From Herminiimonas sp. (GTDB lineage: Bacteria; Pseudomonadota; Gammaproteobacteria; Burkholderiales; Burkholderiaceae_D), in assembly GCA_028292265.1 (NCBI GenBank), contig JAQGMR010000051.1, positions 1-64,000 on the forward strand: a stretch of 64,000 bases of DNA, given 5' to 3'. The notes beneath the pieces were generated by a model. It was given only the letters and a program-made list of their open reading frames with translations. It was not told the origin of the DNA and ran no database searches. How positions within the stretch are numbered: position 1 is the first letter of the stretch; every line of letters starts with the position of its first letter. This document shows, piece after piece, positions 1 to 6,753 of the stretch. The translations under genes were made by a program, and so were the position numbers.

Positions 1-36
1 CGGGGGTCGCGGGTTCGAGTCCCGTCCACTCCGCCA
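1..36 (+). tRNA. tRNA-Asp, 3' part only (window edge)
   Basis: The first 36 bases are the 3' end of a tRNA: the end of the anticodon stem, the variable loop, a T arm with the TTCGAGT loop (14-20), the acceptor strand and an encoded CCA at 34-36. The variable-loop and T-arm sequence is the one I know from bacterial tRNA-Asp(GTC). The anticodon lies before the window, so the isotype is inferred from similarity. A tRNA-Asp upstream of ppiD is a usual betaproteobacterial order, although here about 6.7 kb of other genes separates them. Confidence 0.85.
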
Positions 37-390
37 ATATTAAAAAATGCCCGCGCGAGCGGGCGTTTTCATTTCTGAGTGGAGAAAGCCACCTGCGTGG
101 CTTTCGGCGGGACGAGAAGCGATTCGCCTGCAGGCGAATCGGCGGCCTGCGGCATGTAGGCGAGTCCCGTCCCCTGTCGCCAAATACAAAACGCCCGCGC
201 ATGCGGGCGTTTTTCTTTGGTGGAGTGGAGAAAGCCGCCTGCGCGGCTTTCGGCGGGGCTCGAAGCGATTCGCCTGCAGGGGAATCGGCGGCCTGCGGAA
301 TGTAGGCGAGTCCCGTCCCCTGTCGCCAAATACAAAACGCCCGCGCATGCGGGCGTTTTTCTTTGGCGGATGGAGAAAGCCGCCTGTACT
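16..390 (+). repeat. Tandem ~146-bp repeats carrying a tRNA tail, terminator and two palindromes
   Basis: The 12-mer CGAGTCCCGTCC of the real tRNA T arm (16-27) recurs at 161-172 and 307-318, each time followed by a CGCCA end and a terminator hairpin (191-210, 337-356, ACGCCCGC-GCAT-GCGGGCGT plus T-run). Between terminator and next tail each unit holds two more palindromes: GAAAGCC-type hairpins at 84-105 and 230-251, and CGATTCGCC-type hairpins at 120-141 (perfect) and 266-287 (one mismatch). The period is 145-146 bp. A third copy breaks off at about 386. The tail copies are not full tRNA genes. Confidence 0.85.
48..69 (+). terminator. Rho-independent terminator of the tRNA gene
   Basis: A GC-rich stem GCCCGC (49-54) / GCGGGC (59-64) with a GCGA loop is followed by GTTTT and preceded by an A-run. 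It lies 12 bases after the tRNA CCA. Near-identical hairpins recur at 191-210 and 337-356. Confidence 0.8.
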
Positions 391-439
391 CGCCTCATCC
401 TCTTGGGTCTACGGTTTAGTTGAGCTCGTCTCAATGGCA

Positions 440-994
440 TTACTTATCGTTATTTTGTTTTTTCATCGCCTGTCCCGGCGGCATCCCTGTGCCATGGCCG
501 TGGTTTTCATCACGATTATGGCCATAGGCATAACCAGATGCGCCGGGCGCGGGCTTCGCATCGCTGCCGGACGAATCGGATGAACTGGCACCGCTCGGGC
601 CACTCGCCGTGGCGCTTGCGCCAGCGCCAGTTGAACTGGTCGACGTGCTGCCGCCGCTGCTTTGCGTGCCGGCCGAAGAGCCGCCGGTGCCGACTGTCGA
701 TGCCGATACGCCGCTGCCTGCGGTTGCGCTGCCGCCGCTGCCAATGGTACTGGCGCTATTGGCGTCTCCAGTTCCAGTACCGCTGGCCTGTCCACCAGTT
801 CCCGTAGTGGTCGAGCTTTGCGCCTTGCGTACTCCCGTACTGCCGTCCGCATGCCTGCCTGCGGCCATACCGCTGCTCTCCGATATCGTGCCAGCCGTGG
901 TTCCGGCGGTCTGCGCCTGGGTGGTCGTTCCGGTCATGAGTGCGGCCGCGCCAAAGATCAGGCTATAAGCCAGTTTATTGAATTTGTAAGTCAT
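440..994 (-). CDS. Secreted Ser/Gly/Thr-rich low-complexity protein
   Basis: A 184-aa protein with a clear signal peptide (residues 1-28, ending QAQ) followed by a low-complexity body dominated by Ser, Gly, Thr and Ala, with motifs such as GTGGSSAGT. The C-terminus changes to a His/Asn/Lys-rich tail with GMPPGQAMKK. AGGA sits 8 bases before the ATG. The protein two genes away (1611-2330) shares both the GTGGSSAG motif and a PPG-containing basic tail, so the two are probably paralogues. I recognise no enzymatic domain; a cell-surface or matrix role is possible but unproven. The reading is not just an artefact of composition, because the signal peptide and ribosome binding site are well placed. 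Confidence 0.7.
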   Translation of the reverse strand: MTYKFNKLAYSLIFGAAALMTGTTTQAQTAGTTAGTISESSGMAAGRHADGSTGVRKAQSSTTTGTGGQASGTGTGDANSASTIGSGGSATAGSGVSASTVGTGGSSAGTQSSGGSTSTSSTGAGASATASGPSGASSSDSSGSDAKPAPGASGYAYGHNRDENHGHGTGMPPGQAMKKQNNDK

Positions 995-1039
995 ATCGGT
1001 TTTCCTGTTGTCGAATGCGTTTTTGCGGAATGCGTGTTC

Positions 1040-1555
1040 TTATCTCGGACCAGTGTGGGTGACGCAGTCGCTGCCTTGTTCTGCATGAGCAGCCGTCGTC
1101 GATTCGCCTACCGAAGACGACGATCTTGGCGTCACTGTGGATGAACCAGACAATCCACTGCCCAATTGCACCGTGACCGACGATCCGTCCGGCATTTTGG
1201 TCAACCCCGAGATCCCGCCTGGGCCGGTCGTAATTGAACTCGACAGGCCACAATCTTTTAGCTGGCATTCCCGGTTGATCTGGTCGTCCCGACCGTTGTG
1301 AGTTCGCGCTGTTGAGGTGTGCGGGCGATTGCTGCCTGCGCCGACCGATGAAGCAGACGAAGCGGACGAAGCAGACGAAGCAGCGGATGTGCTGCTCGCT
1401 GAACTCGCGCATGATTCATTGGTCGTTCCGCTAGCCGTTGGTGCAGCTTCGGCGGCGAAACCGGGCAGCGTAATAGCCAATGCCGCAAGTGCCGATACTG
1501 CAAAAGCGACACTTGAGCGGAATCCGCGAAAGAAAGACACCGATTGGAGATGCAT
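1040..1555 (-). CDS. Secreted Ser-rich hypothetical protein
   Basis: A 171-aa protein. I chose the ATG at 1555 because it gives a typical signal peptide (MHLQSVSFFRGF, then a hydrophobic stretch ending PGFAAEA) and has GGGGA just upstream; the frame is open 53 codons further up, but that extension is basic and unlikely. The mature part has Ser/Ala runs near residues 50-70, a short segment with two Cys (ECQLKDC), a PDGSSVTVQLGSG stretch and a Ser-rich tail with another Cys. It lies between two related low-complexity secreted proteins on the same strand, with gaps of 45 and 55 bp, so the three may be co-transcribed. I do not recognise a family. Confidence 0.6.
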   Translation of the reverse strand: MHLQSVSFFRGFRSSVAFAVSALAALAITLPGFAAEAAPTASGTTNESCASSASSTSAASSASSASSASSVGAGSNRPHTSTARTHNGRDDQINRECQLKDCGLSSSITTGPGGISGLTKMPDGSSVTVQLGSGLSGSSTVTPRSSSSVGESTTAAHAEQGSDCVTHTGPR

Positions 1556-1610
1556 GATGTTCCCCTGCAGGTCGGTTCTCCCAAAGTAACGGGAGAACCG
1601 ACCGCTCCGA

Positions 1611-2330
1611 TCAGCAGCGTCCCTGCTTATCAAGACCCGGAGGGCACTCTCCGCTCTTACCGCGGTTGTGCTTGTTGCCATGTTCCTTGTTCGCATGCTT
1701 CGCGTCAGCGTCATCCGCAGCCGCGGAGCTGCCGCTAGTGCCTAGGGCCGAGCTACTTCCAGCCGAGCTGCCGCCGGTGCCGAGCGTTGAACCGGTCGAA
1801 CCGCCGCCTGCGGAACTGCCGCCTGTACCCAATGTGCTGGACGAACCGGATTTGTCAGAGCCTGCTGCGCTTCCGCCGGTGCCAACGGTCGAACCGGTCG
1901 AACCACCACCCGCGGAACTGCCGCCTGTACCCAATGTGCTGGACGAACCGGATTTATCAGAGCCCGCTGTGCTACCGCCGGTGCCGAGCGTTGAACCGGT
2001 CGAACCGCCACCCGCGGAACTGCCGCCTGTGCCCAATGTGCTGGACGAACCGGATTTGTTAGAGCCTGCTGCGCTACCACCGGTACCGAGCGTTGAACCG
2101 GTCGAACCGCCACCTGCGGAACTGCCGCCTGTACCCAATGTGCTGGACGAACCGGATTTGTCAGAGCCCGCTGCGCTACCACCGGTGCCAATTGTTGAGC
2201 TGGTCGTGCCGCTGCCGGCGCTGCTGCCACCGGTGCCAAGCGTGGAACTCGACTGTGCATGGACGATGAATGGGCTACCGGCGATGAGGGCGGCGGCAAG
2301 AAGGGAAATTCTGGCGTTTTTGAAATTCAT
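1611..2330 (-). CDS. Secreted Gly/Ser/Thr repeat protein
   Basis: A 239-aa protein with a signal peptide (residues 1-26, ending VHAQ). AAGGAGA lies 7 bases before the ATG. Residues 27-190 are an array: one divergent 32-aa unit, three near-perfect 34-aa units of the type SGSSSTLGTGGSSAGGG... and a partial last unit. The C-terminus is basic (KHANKEHGNKHNRGK) and ends ECPPGLDKQGRC with two Cys. The array is encoded by 102-bp DNA repeats and is probably unstable in length. It is first in a likely three-gene minus-strand unit. It could be a structural or adhesive surface protein, but no domain proves it. Confidence 0.7.
   Translation of the reverse strand: MNFKNARISLLAAALIAGSPFIVHAQSSSTLGTGGSSAGSGTTSSTIGTGGSAAGSDKSGSSSTLGTGGSSAGGGSTGSTLGTGGSAAGSNKSGSSSTLGTGGSSAGGGSTGSTLGTGGSTAGSDKSGSSSTLGTGGSSAGGGSTGSTVGTGGSAAGSDKSGSSSTLGTGGSSAGGGSTGSTLGTGGSSAGSSSALGTSGSSAAADDADAKHANKEHGNKHNRGKSGECPPGLDKQGRC
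1761..2252 (-). repeat. 102-bp tandem repeat inside a secreted-protein gene
   Basis: The marker word GTGCTGGAC (plus strand) occurs at 1834, 1936, 2038 and 2140, an exact 102-bp period, i.e. 34 codons. Units differ by scattered point changes only and the reading frame is kept throughout. This looks like a minisatellite that can vary in copy number without breaking the frame. Confidence 0.9.
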
Positions 2331-2976
2331 AGGTTCTCCTTGAAAAGTTTAGATCACATTTCTTTTCTGCAATCTACACAGGGGGCTACCGGTGCGAATC
2401 AGTTGAGAGAAAGTCCTCACCGGCCTTATCCTACTGATAACCATTCAGACGAAGGGGTTCCTTCCGACTTGTAACAGAATGTCAGAAACGGGTGAAATTT
2501 CGGGTAACGCGGTAGAGGCCGAGCCGGCCACGCGTGAGGTCTGCTTAAAGACTCGATCCGGGGAATTCGGATCGATCAGTGAGGAAGAGTCGATTCCATA
2601 TTATTCGAGCGAGACGGTTTTGCCGAATAAGGACGGCCATCTTGCTTAGCACGCCATTAAACGCGAACCGCCCCTGCAAGCCCCTCAATCCGTCAAAACG
2701 AGGATTCGAGTGAGTTGTGGGTCATCCTGAAATATCGATTCTTGCGACCGTTCGGAATGCCAAACCCGAGCCCCACGCCGCCAAATTAAGAATCCCTGAA
2801 AAGCTGGTCGCTTGATTCGGGCGCAACCTCGATTAACGCAGGACGGACTGAAAGCGCTGAGCGACTTGCTCGGTGATTTACGCGATTTCCATTGCGGATT
2901 ATTCCCTTGTGTACAAGCACAGAAGGGACGTGCTTTTCAGCCGCATTTGTCGCTTCAAAAGCGTTGTGGGGGCCTA
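2331..2976. other. Intergenic region, divergent promoters expected
   Basis: No convincing gene here. It separates the minus-strand repeat-protein gene from the plus-strand hydrolase, so promoters for both should lie inside. I see two short inverted repeats: CGATCCG / CGGATCG (2554-2560 and 2568-2574), and a TTATTCG / CGAATAA pair around 2601-2630. Neither is followed by a T-run. The frame of the hydrolase is open upstream to 2812, but that extension would bury the signal peptide. Confidence 0.4.
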
Positions 2977-4050
2977 ATGAATCGGTACCTGACTTTGTTA
3001 GCGATGTCGATCCTCGTCGCATGTGGCTTATCTGCCTGCACATCGTTCGACACAAAGCCTATCGTGGACCAAACGGGAGCGCCCGTACCTGGAAGCGTCG
3101 CCAAACTGGAACGCATTGCATTAGGCGGCGTGCCGCAATGGATTTTGATCCGGGGGCGCAGCGCCGATAGCCCAATCGTGCTGAAGCTACATGGCGGCCC
3201 AGGCCAAGCGGAAATGGCAACTGTTGGGCTCAACCGTCTGCTGGAGCAGGACTTTCTCGTTGTCGAGTGGGATCAACGCGGATCCGGAAAGTCGGCGCAT
3301 AGCATTGAGCCGACAGCCGCAATGAACCTCGAACAGATCGTCTCCGATACCCTGGAACTCTCAGAGCTGCTGCTGAAGCGATTTCATCGGAAAAAGCTGA
3401 TTTTGGTTGGGCACTCGTGGGGTAGTGTCGTCGGACTGAAAGCGATACAAAGACGACCGGACCTGTACCAGGCCTGCGTCAGTACAGGGCAGATCGCCAA
3501 CTATCCAGAAGGGCTGAGCGCAGGGTACGAGTTCCTCATTCGCGAAGCTCGCGGCCGAAACAACGCTGCCGCGCTCGCCGAGTTGCAACGGATCGGACCA
3601 CCGCCCTACGCTGGGGGTCACAGCAAGGCGAAGAGAGAAGTATTTGGGCGATGGCTGATGGAGTTTGGGGGCCTATGGCACAGCGACGAGAAGTTCGACC
3701 GGGTCCGCTGGATGATTTCTTCCGTAGAGTATTCCTGGCCGGAGAAGCTGCGCTACCAGGGAGCGGCGGAAAAGGCGTTTGACCTGCTGCTGCCATTCCT
3801 GCTGGCGACTGACATGAAGGTTGCGGTACCAGCCGTTAAGGTTCCTGTCTACTTCGCAGCGGGACGCTACGACTTCATGGCTCCTGCGGAGGTATCTCTC
3901 GCATATTTCTCGCGGCTGGTGGCGCCGCATAAGGAGTGGATCTGGTTCGAGAAGTCCGCGCACTTCCCCCAATGGGAAGAGGTGCAAAAATTCCACGACC
4001 TGCTGGTCGATAAGGTTCTTTTTGAGACAGACGAACGACGAGCCGACTGA
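2977..4050 (+). CDS. Alpha/beta-hydrolase lipoprotein, proline-iminopeptidase-like
   Basis: A 357-aa protein. The start at 2977 is preferred because it opens a lipoprotein signal peptide with lipobox LSAC (Cys21). After it comes an alpha/beta-hydrolase fold with an HGGPG oxyanion motif (72-76), the nucleophile elbow GHSWGS (145-150, Ser147), a catalytic Asp probably in GRYDFMAP and His in SAHFPQWEE near the end. HGGPG plus GHSWGS is the signature of the prolyl iminopeptidase and epoxide-hydrolase-like group. The substrate cannot be told from the sequence. The lipid anchor would place it in the periplasm or outer membrane, unlike cytoplasmic iminopeptidases. It stands alone, 266 bp before the next gene. 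Confidence 0.85.
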   Translation: MNRYLTLLAMSILVACGLSACTSFDTKPIVDQTGAPVPGSVAKLERIALGGVPQWILIRGRSADSPIVLKLHGGPGQAEMATVGLNRLLEQDFLVVEWDQRGSGKSAHSIEPTAAMNLEQIVSDTLELSELLLKRFHRKKLILVGHSWGSVVGLKAIQRRPDLYQACVSTGQIANYPEGLSAGYEFLIREARGRNNAAALAELQRIGPPPYAGGHSKAKREVFGRWLMEFGGLWHSDEKFDRVRWMISSVEYSWPEKLRYQGAAEKAFDLLLPFLLATDMKVAVPAVKVPVYFAAGRYDFMAPAEVSLAYFSRLVAPHKEWIWFEKSAHFPQWEEVQKFHDLLVDKVLFETDERRAD

Positions 4051-4316
4051 CGGCAACAAGTCTTTACGGTCCATGGTGCAAACCTGCGTTGCAAGCCGTG
4101 TCATCCGCATCGGCTACGGGTTCGCCGGCCGGCCTTCCTCCATGCGCCTTGATCGACCTGTCCGCCGACCCGCGCGACCACCCCTTTGCGTTCCCGGGTG
4201 GGGAGCTCCAATGCGAAAAATCGCGTGTTCACGGGGCGATGGCCATCGGCCCCGGCCGTATCCATCCGCGCGAACGCTGTTATCATGATGCCAATCATGA
4301 ATAACCACCCTAGCCA

Positions 4317-4892
4317 GTGAAAGTCACCAAAGAGCAAATGCTTCAAAACCGCGAGCGGATCGTGCTAGCCGCCTCGGAGGCATTCCGCGAGCGGGGCTTC
4401 GATGGTGTCAGCGTCAGCGAAGTCATGCAGCGTGCCGGAATGACGCACGGCGGTTTCTATGGGCACTTTGCCTCCAAGGACGCGCTTGCGGCCGAGGTTG
4501 TGACGCAAGCGCTTGGCCTGACTGTCGCCCGCTGGCAGAAGACACTTGGCGAAGGCGGCGAAGGCGGGCTGCAACGTATCGTCGACGCCTATCTGTCGAC
4601 CCGGCACCGGGATAATCCTGGCAGCGGTTGCGTCGTGGCCGCACTCGCAGGCGACGTGCCACGACAAGCCGAGCCAGTGCGAGATGCGTTTGCCAAGGAG
4701 TTTGAAACGCTGGTTGATACGCTGGTTGCGTCCATGCCAGGTAAGGGCGAAGCGGTCAGGAGGGAGCTTGCGATTGCGCTGCTCACGCAGCTTGTCGGCA
4801 CCATCATGCTTGCGCGTGCTCTTGGCGGGGGAGCGTTGTCGGACGAGGTGCTTGCCGCCGTGTCCGCCAGCCTGAGAAGGCAGGGCGGATGA
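4317..4892 (+). CDS. TetR/AcrR-family transcriptional regulator
   Basis: A 191-aa protein with a GTG start. Residues 10-55 form the N-terminal TetR helix-turn-helix (IVLAASEAFRERGFDGVSV ... HGGFYGHFASKDAL). The C-terminal two thirds are the helical ligand-binding and dimer domain; the segment GSGCVVAALAGD is typical of the AcrR-like group with a TetR_C domain. It sits 163 bp upstream of an MFS exporter gene on the same strand, so it probably represses that transporter and itself. A near-palindromic TATCATGATGCCAATCATGA (4281-4300) just before the start is a possible operator. Confidence 0.9.
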   Translation: MKVTKEQMLQNRERIVLAASEAFRERGFDGVSVSEVMQRAGMTHGGFYGHFASKDALAAEVVTQALGLTVARWQKTLGEGGEGGLQRIVDAYLSTRHRDNPGSGCVVAALAGDVPRQAEPVRDAFAKEFETLVDTLVASMPGKGEAVRRELAIALLTQLVGTIMLARALGGGALSDEVLAAVSASLRRQGG

Positions 4893-4956
4893 GCATCGGA
4901 ATATCACGACCCGCTAACTTCAAATATTCGGTGCGCAACCCGCAACTAACTTGAAC

Positions 4957-5023
4957 GCCATGCTCGAGCTATATAACCCCATGCGCAAGCCGCAATATAA
5001 CGCCATGCCGAAGCCGCTATAAC
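4957..5023 (+). repeat. Three imperfect ~23-bp direct repeats before the MFS gene
   Basis: Three consecutive units, 4957-4977, 4978-5001 and 5002-5023, each run from a CCATGC word to a TATAAC end, with AAGCCGC in the middle of the last two. They fill the gap between the TetR gene and the transporter gene. They could be operator half-sites, or merely a local duplication. Confidence 0.6.
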
Positions 5024-5055
5024 CAGACGCAATCCAACAAGAAAAGGAGCAGCAA

Positions 5056-6315
5056 ATGGAAGCCGCAAAATCCGGGGAATCACGAGCCGCGTGGATGCTG
5101 ATGCTGGCGGCTGCCGCCATCCTCATGATCACCATGGGGTTGCGGCAAACGATGGGGCTGTTCATGTCGCCGCTTAATACGTCGACGCATCTCGGCATTG
5201 GCGCAATCAGCCTGGCGATGGCGGTTGGACAGTTGATGTGGGGCGTGGCGCAGCCAGTGTTTGGGGCCATCGCTGACAAGACCGGGTCGGTTCGCGTCAT
5301 CATCATCGGCGCGCTGATGCTTTCAGTCGGCACGGCGCTGACGCCCTTCATGCAGTCGCAAGCCGGGTTGCTGTTTACCATCGGGCTCTTGAGCGCGGCG
5401 GGCGCTGGCGCCGGAAGTTTCTCTATCCTGATCGGCGCGACCGCGCAGAGCTTGCCCGCTGAGCGCAGGGGGTTCGCTGCCGGGTTCATCAATGCCGGTG
5501 GCTCCTTCGGACAGTTCGTGTTTGCGCCGCTTATTCAGGCCATCATCAGTTCCGCTGGATGGATTGCTGCCATGTTTTCCATGGCAGCGGTCACGCTACT
5601 CACCATACCGCTTGCCTGGCCGCTGCGAGCGCGCAAGACGCCACCCCCTTCTGCGTCAAGCTCCGCGCCGGGCAGCACCGCCGTCGCGCCTCCGGTCCCC
5701 GAGAAAACTTTGCGCAAGCAAATCGGGATTGCGATGCGCGACCGCAGCTATCTCTGCCTGCATGCCGGCTTCTTTACCTGCGGCTTTCATATCGCCTTCC
5801 TGGTTACCCACCTTCCGGGCGAAGTGACCCTTTGCGGCTTGCCCTCCGGCGTGTCGGCCACAGCGCTTGCCCTGATCGGGCTCTTCAATATTGCGGGTAG
5901 CCTGACTGCCGGCGCGCTGTCGTCGCGCTACAAAATGAAGCATTTGCTTGCGGTGATGTATGCCAGTCGCGCCGTGTTGATCGTCGCTTACCTCGCTGCG
6001 CCAAAGACGGCATGGACCTTTTACATCTTTGCCGCGGCGCTCGGCTTTACCTGGCTGGCCACGGTGCCGCCGACGGCAGGACTCGTTGGCAAGCTCTTCG
6101 GCACGCGTTATCTAGCGACACTGTTTGGTCTGACGTTGCTGTCGCACCAGATCGGCGGCTTCTTCGGCGCGTGGCTCGGTGGCCTCTCCTTTGTCCATTT
6201 CGGCAACTACAACTGGATGTGGTACGCGGATATCTGCCTGGCGTTGCTAGCAGCTGTGGTCAATTTACCGATCCGGGAAGCGGCGCCGGTGAGACCTGTT
6301 TTGCAGCCGGCATGA
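5056..6315 (+). CDS. MFS transporter
   Basis: A 419-aa integral membrane protein with about 12 hydrophobic segments in two halves, split by a Pro/Ser-rich linker near residues 195-220. The loop after the second helix pair reads GAIADKTGS, a variant of the MFS loop-2 motif GxxxDRxGxR. AAGGAG precedes the ATG by 8 bases. It follows a TetR gene, the usual arrangement of a drug or metabolite exporter with its repressor. The N-terminal motif resembles the YbfB or oxalate/formate antiporter-like groups, but I cannot assign a substrate. Confidence 0.88.
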   Translation: MEAAKSGESRAAWMLMLAAAAILMITMGLRQTMGLFMSPLNTSTHLGIGAISLAMAVGQLMWGVAQPVFGAIADKTGSVRVIIIGALMLSVGTALTPFMQSQAGLLFTIGLLSAAGAGAGSFSILIGATAQSLPAERRGFAAGFINAGGSFGQFVFAPLIQAIISSAGWIAAMFSMAAVTLLTIPLAWPLRARKTPPPSASSSAPGSTAVAPPVPEKTLRKQIGIAMRDRSYLCLHAGFFTCGFHIAFLVTHLPGEVTLCGLPSGVSATALALIGLFNIAGSLTAGALSSRYKMKHLLAVMYASRAVLIVAYLAAPKTAWTFYIFAAALGFTWLATVPPTAGLVGKLFGTRYLATLFGLTLLSHQIGGFFGAWLGGLSFVHFGNYNWMWYADICLALLAAVVNLPIREAAPVRPVLQPA

Positions 6316-6362
6316 ACCAATCCGGCAGCCCGTCTTAAGCAGTTTCGCGGCCGGCCCGAGCC

Positions 6363-6443
6363 AGTTGCGCAACCGGCCCAAGCCCGTTGCGCAACTGGAC
6401 AGAAACAGTCCTGCAGCTAAGCCATAGCTAGTTGCGCAACTAG
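6363..6443. promoter_or_regulatory. Three copies of the palindrome GTTGCGCAAC
   Basis: The decamer GTTGCGCAAC occurs at 6364-6373, 6386-6395 and 6431-6440; the last is embedded in a 16-bp perfect palindrome CTAGTTGCGCAACTAG (6428-6443). Centre-to-centre distances are 22 and 45 bp. The cluster lies after the transporter gene and about 310 bp before ppiD. A T-run follows at 6453-6459 after a short GC stem, so part of this region may also act as a terminator. A dimeric regulator-binding array is the simplest idea; no protein is identified. Confidence 0.5.
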
Positions 6444-6753
6444 ACCGAACCGGTTTTTTTGTCCTTCGCTCGCACGTGGCCACATTCCTGATCGTTATGG
6501 AAGCAACAAGGTCGCTCCATTCTTCAGTGGCAACCGGGTTCAATCGTGCTCCCAGCGAAATTGTGCTCGCAGTGCAAGCGAGCCGCTGCGTTGCCTGTGC
6601 AGGGCCCGGTGTGATATTCTGCCGAATTCGCCCGGGCCACAACTATTGACCCGAATGCATTGCGAATCCTCTCCGGCGAACCTGTTGCGTTCGCCTTTTT
6701 TATAGCGATCGGCCAAACGCCGTATCGTGCTTGACGTACGTGATCGGTGGACC

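Noticed and set aside
16..390. Additional complete tRNA genes in the repeats
   Set aside because: Only the 3' tail is copied; there are no D arm, anticodon arm or matching acceptor 5' strands.
47..583. Frames crossing the tRNA-tail repeats
   Set aside because: They arise from the repeated GC-rich palindromes; the products are repeats of the same arginine-rich peptides without a ribosome binding site.
1761..2252. CRISPR-like periodicity
   Set aside because: The 102-bp units are nearly identical throughout with no variable spacers, they are in frame within a gene, and no cas gene is nearby.
1666..2343. Long plus-strand proline/valine-rich frame opposite the Gly/Ser repeat gene
   Set aside because: It is the complement of a 102-bp coding repeat; it has no ribosome binding site and no signal peptide, whereas the minus strand has both.
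6363..6460. Reading the palindromes after the MFS gene as an ordinary terminator
   Set aside because: The three palindromes have no T-run directly after them; only a weak stem at 6443-6459 precedes seven T, so a terminator alone does not explain the repeats.
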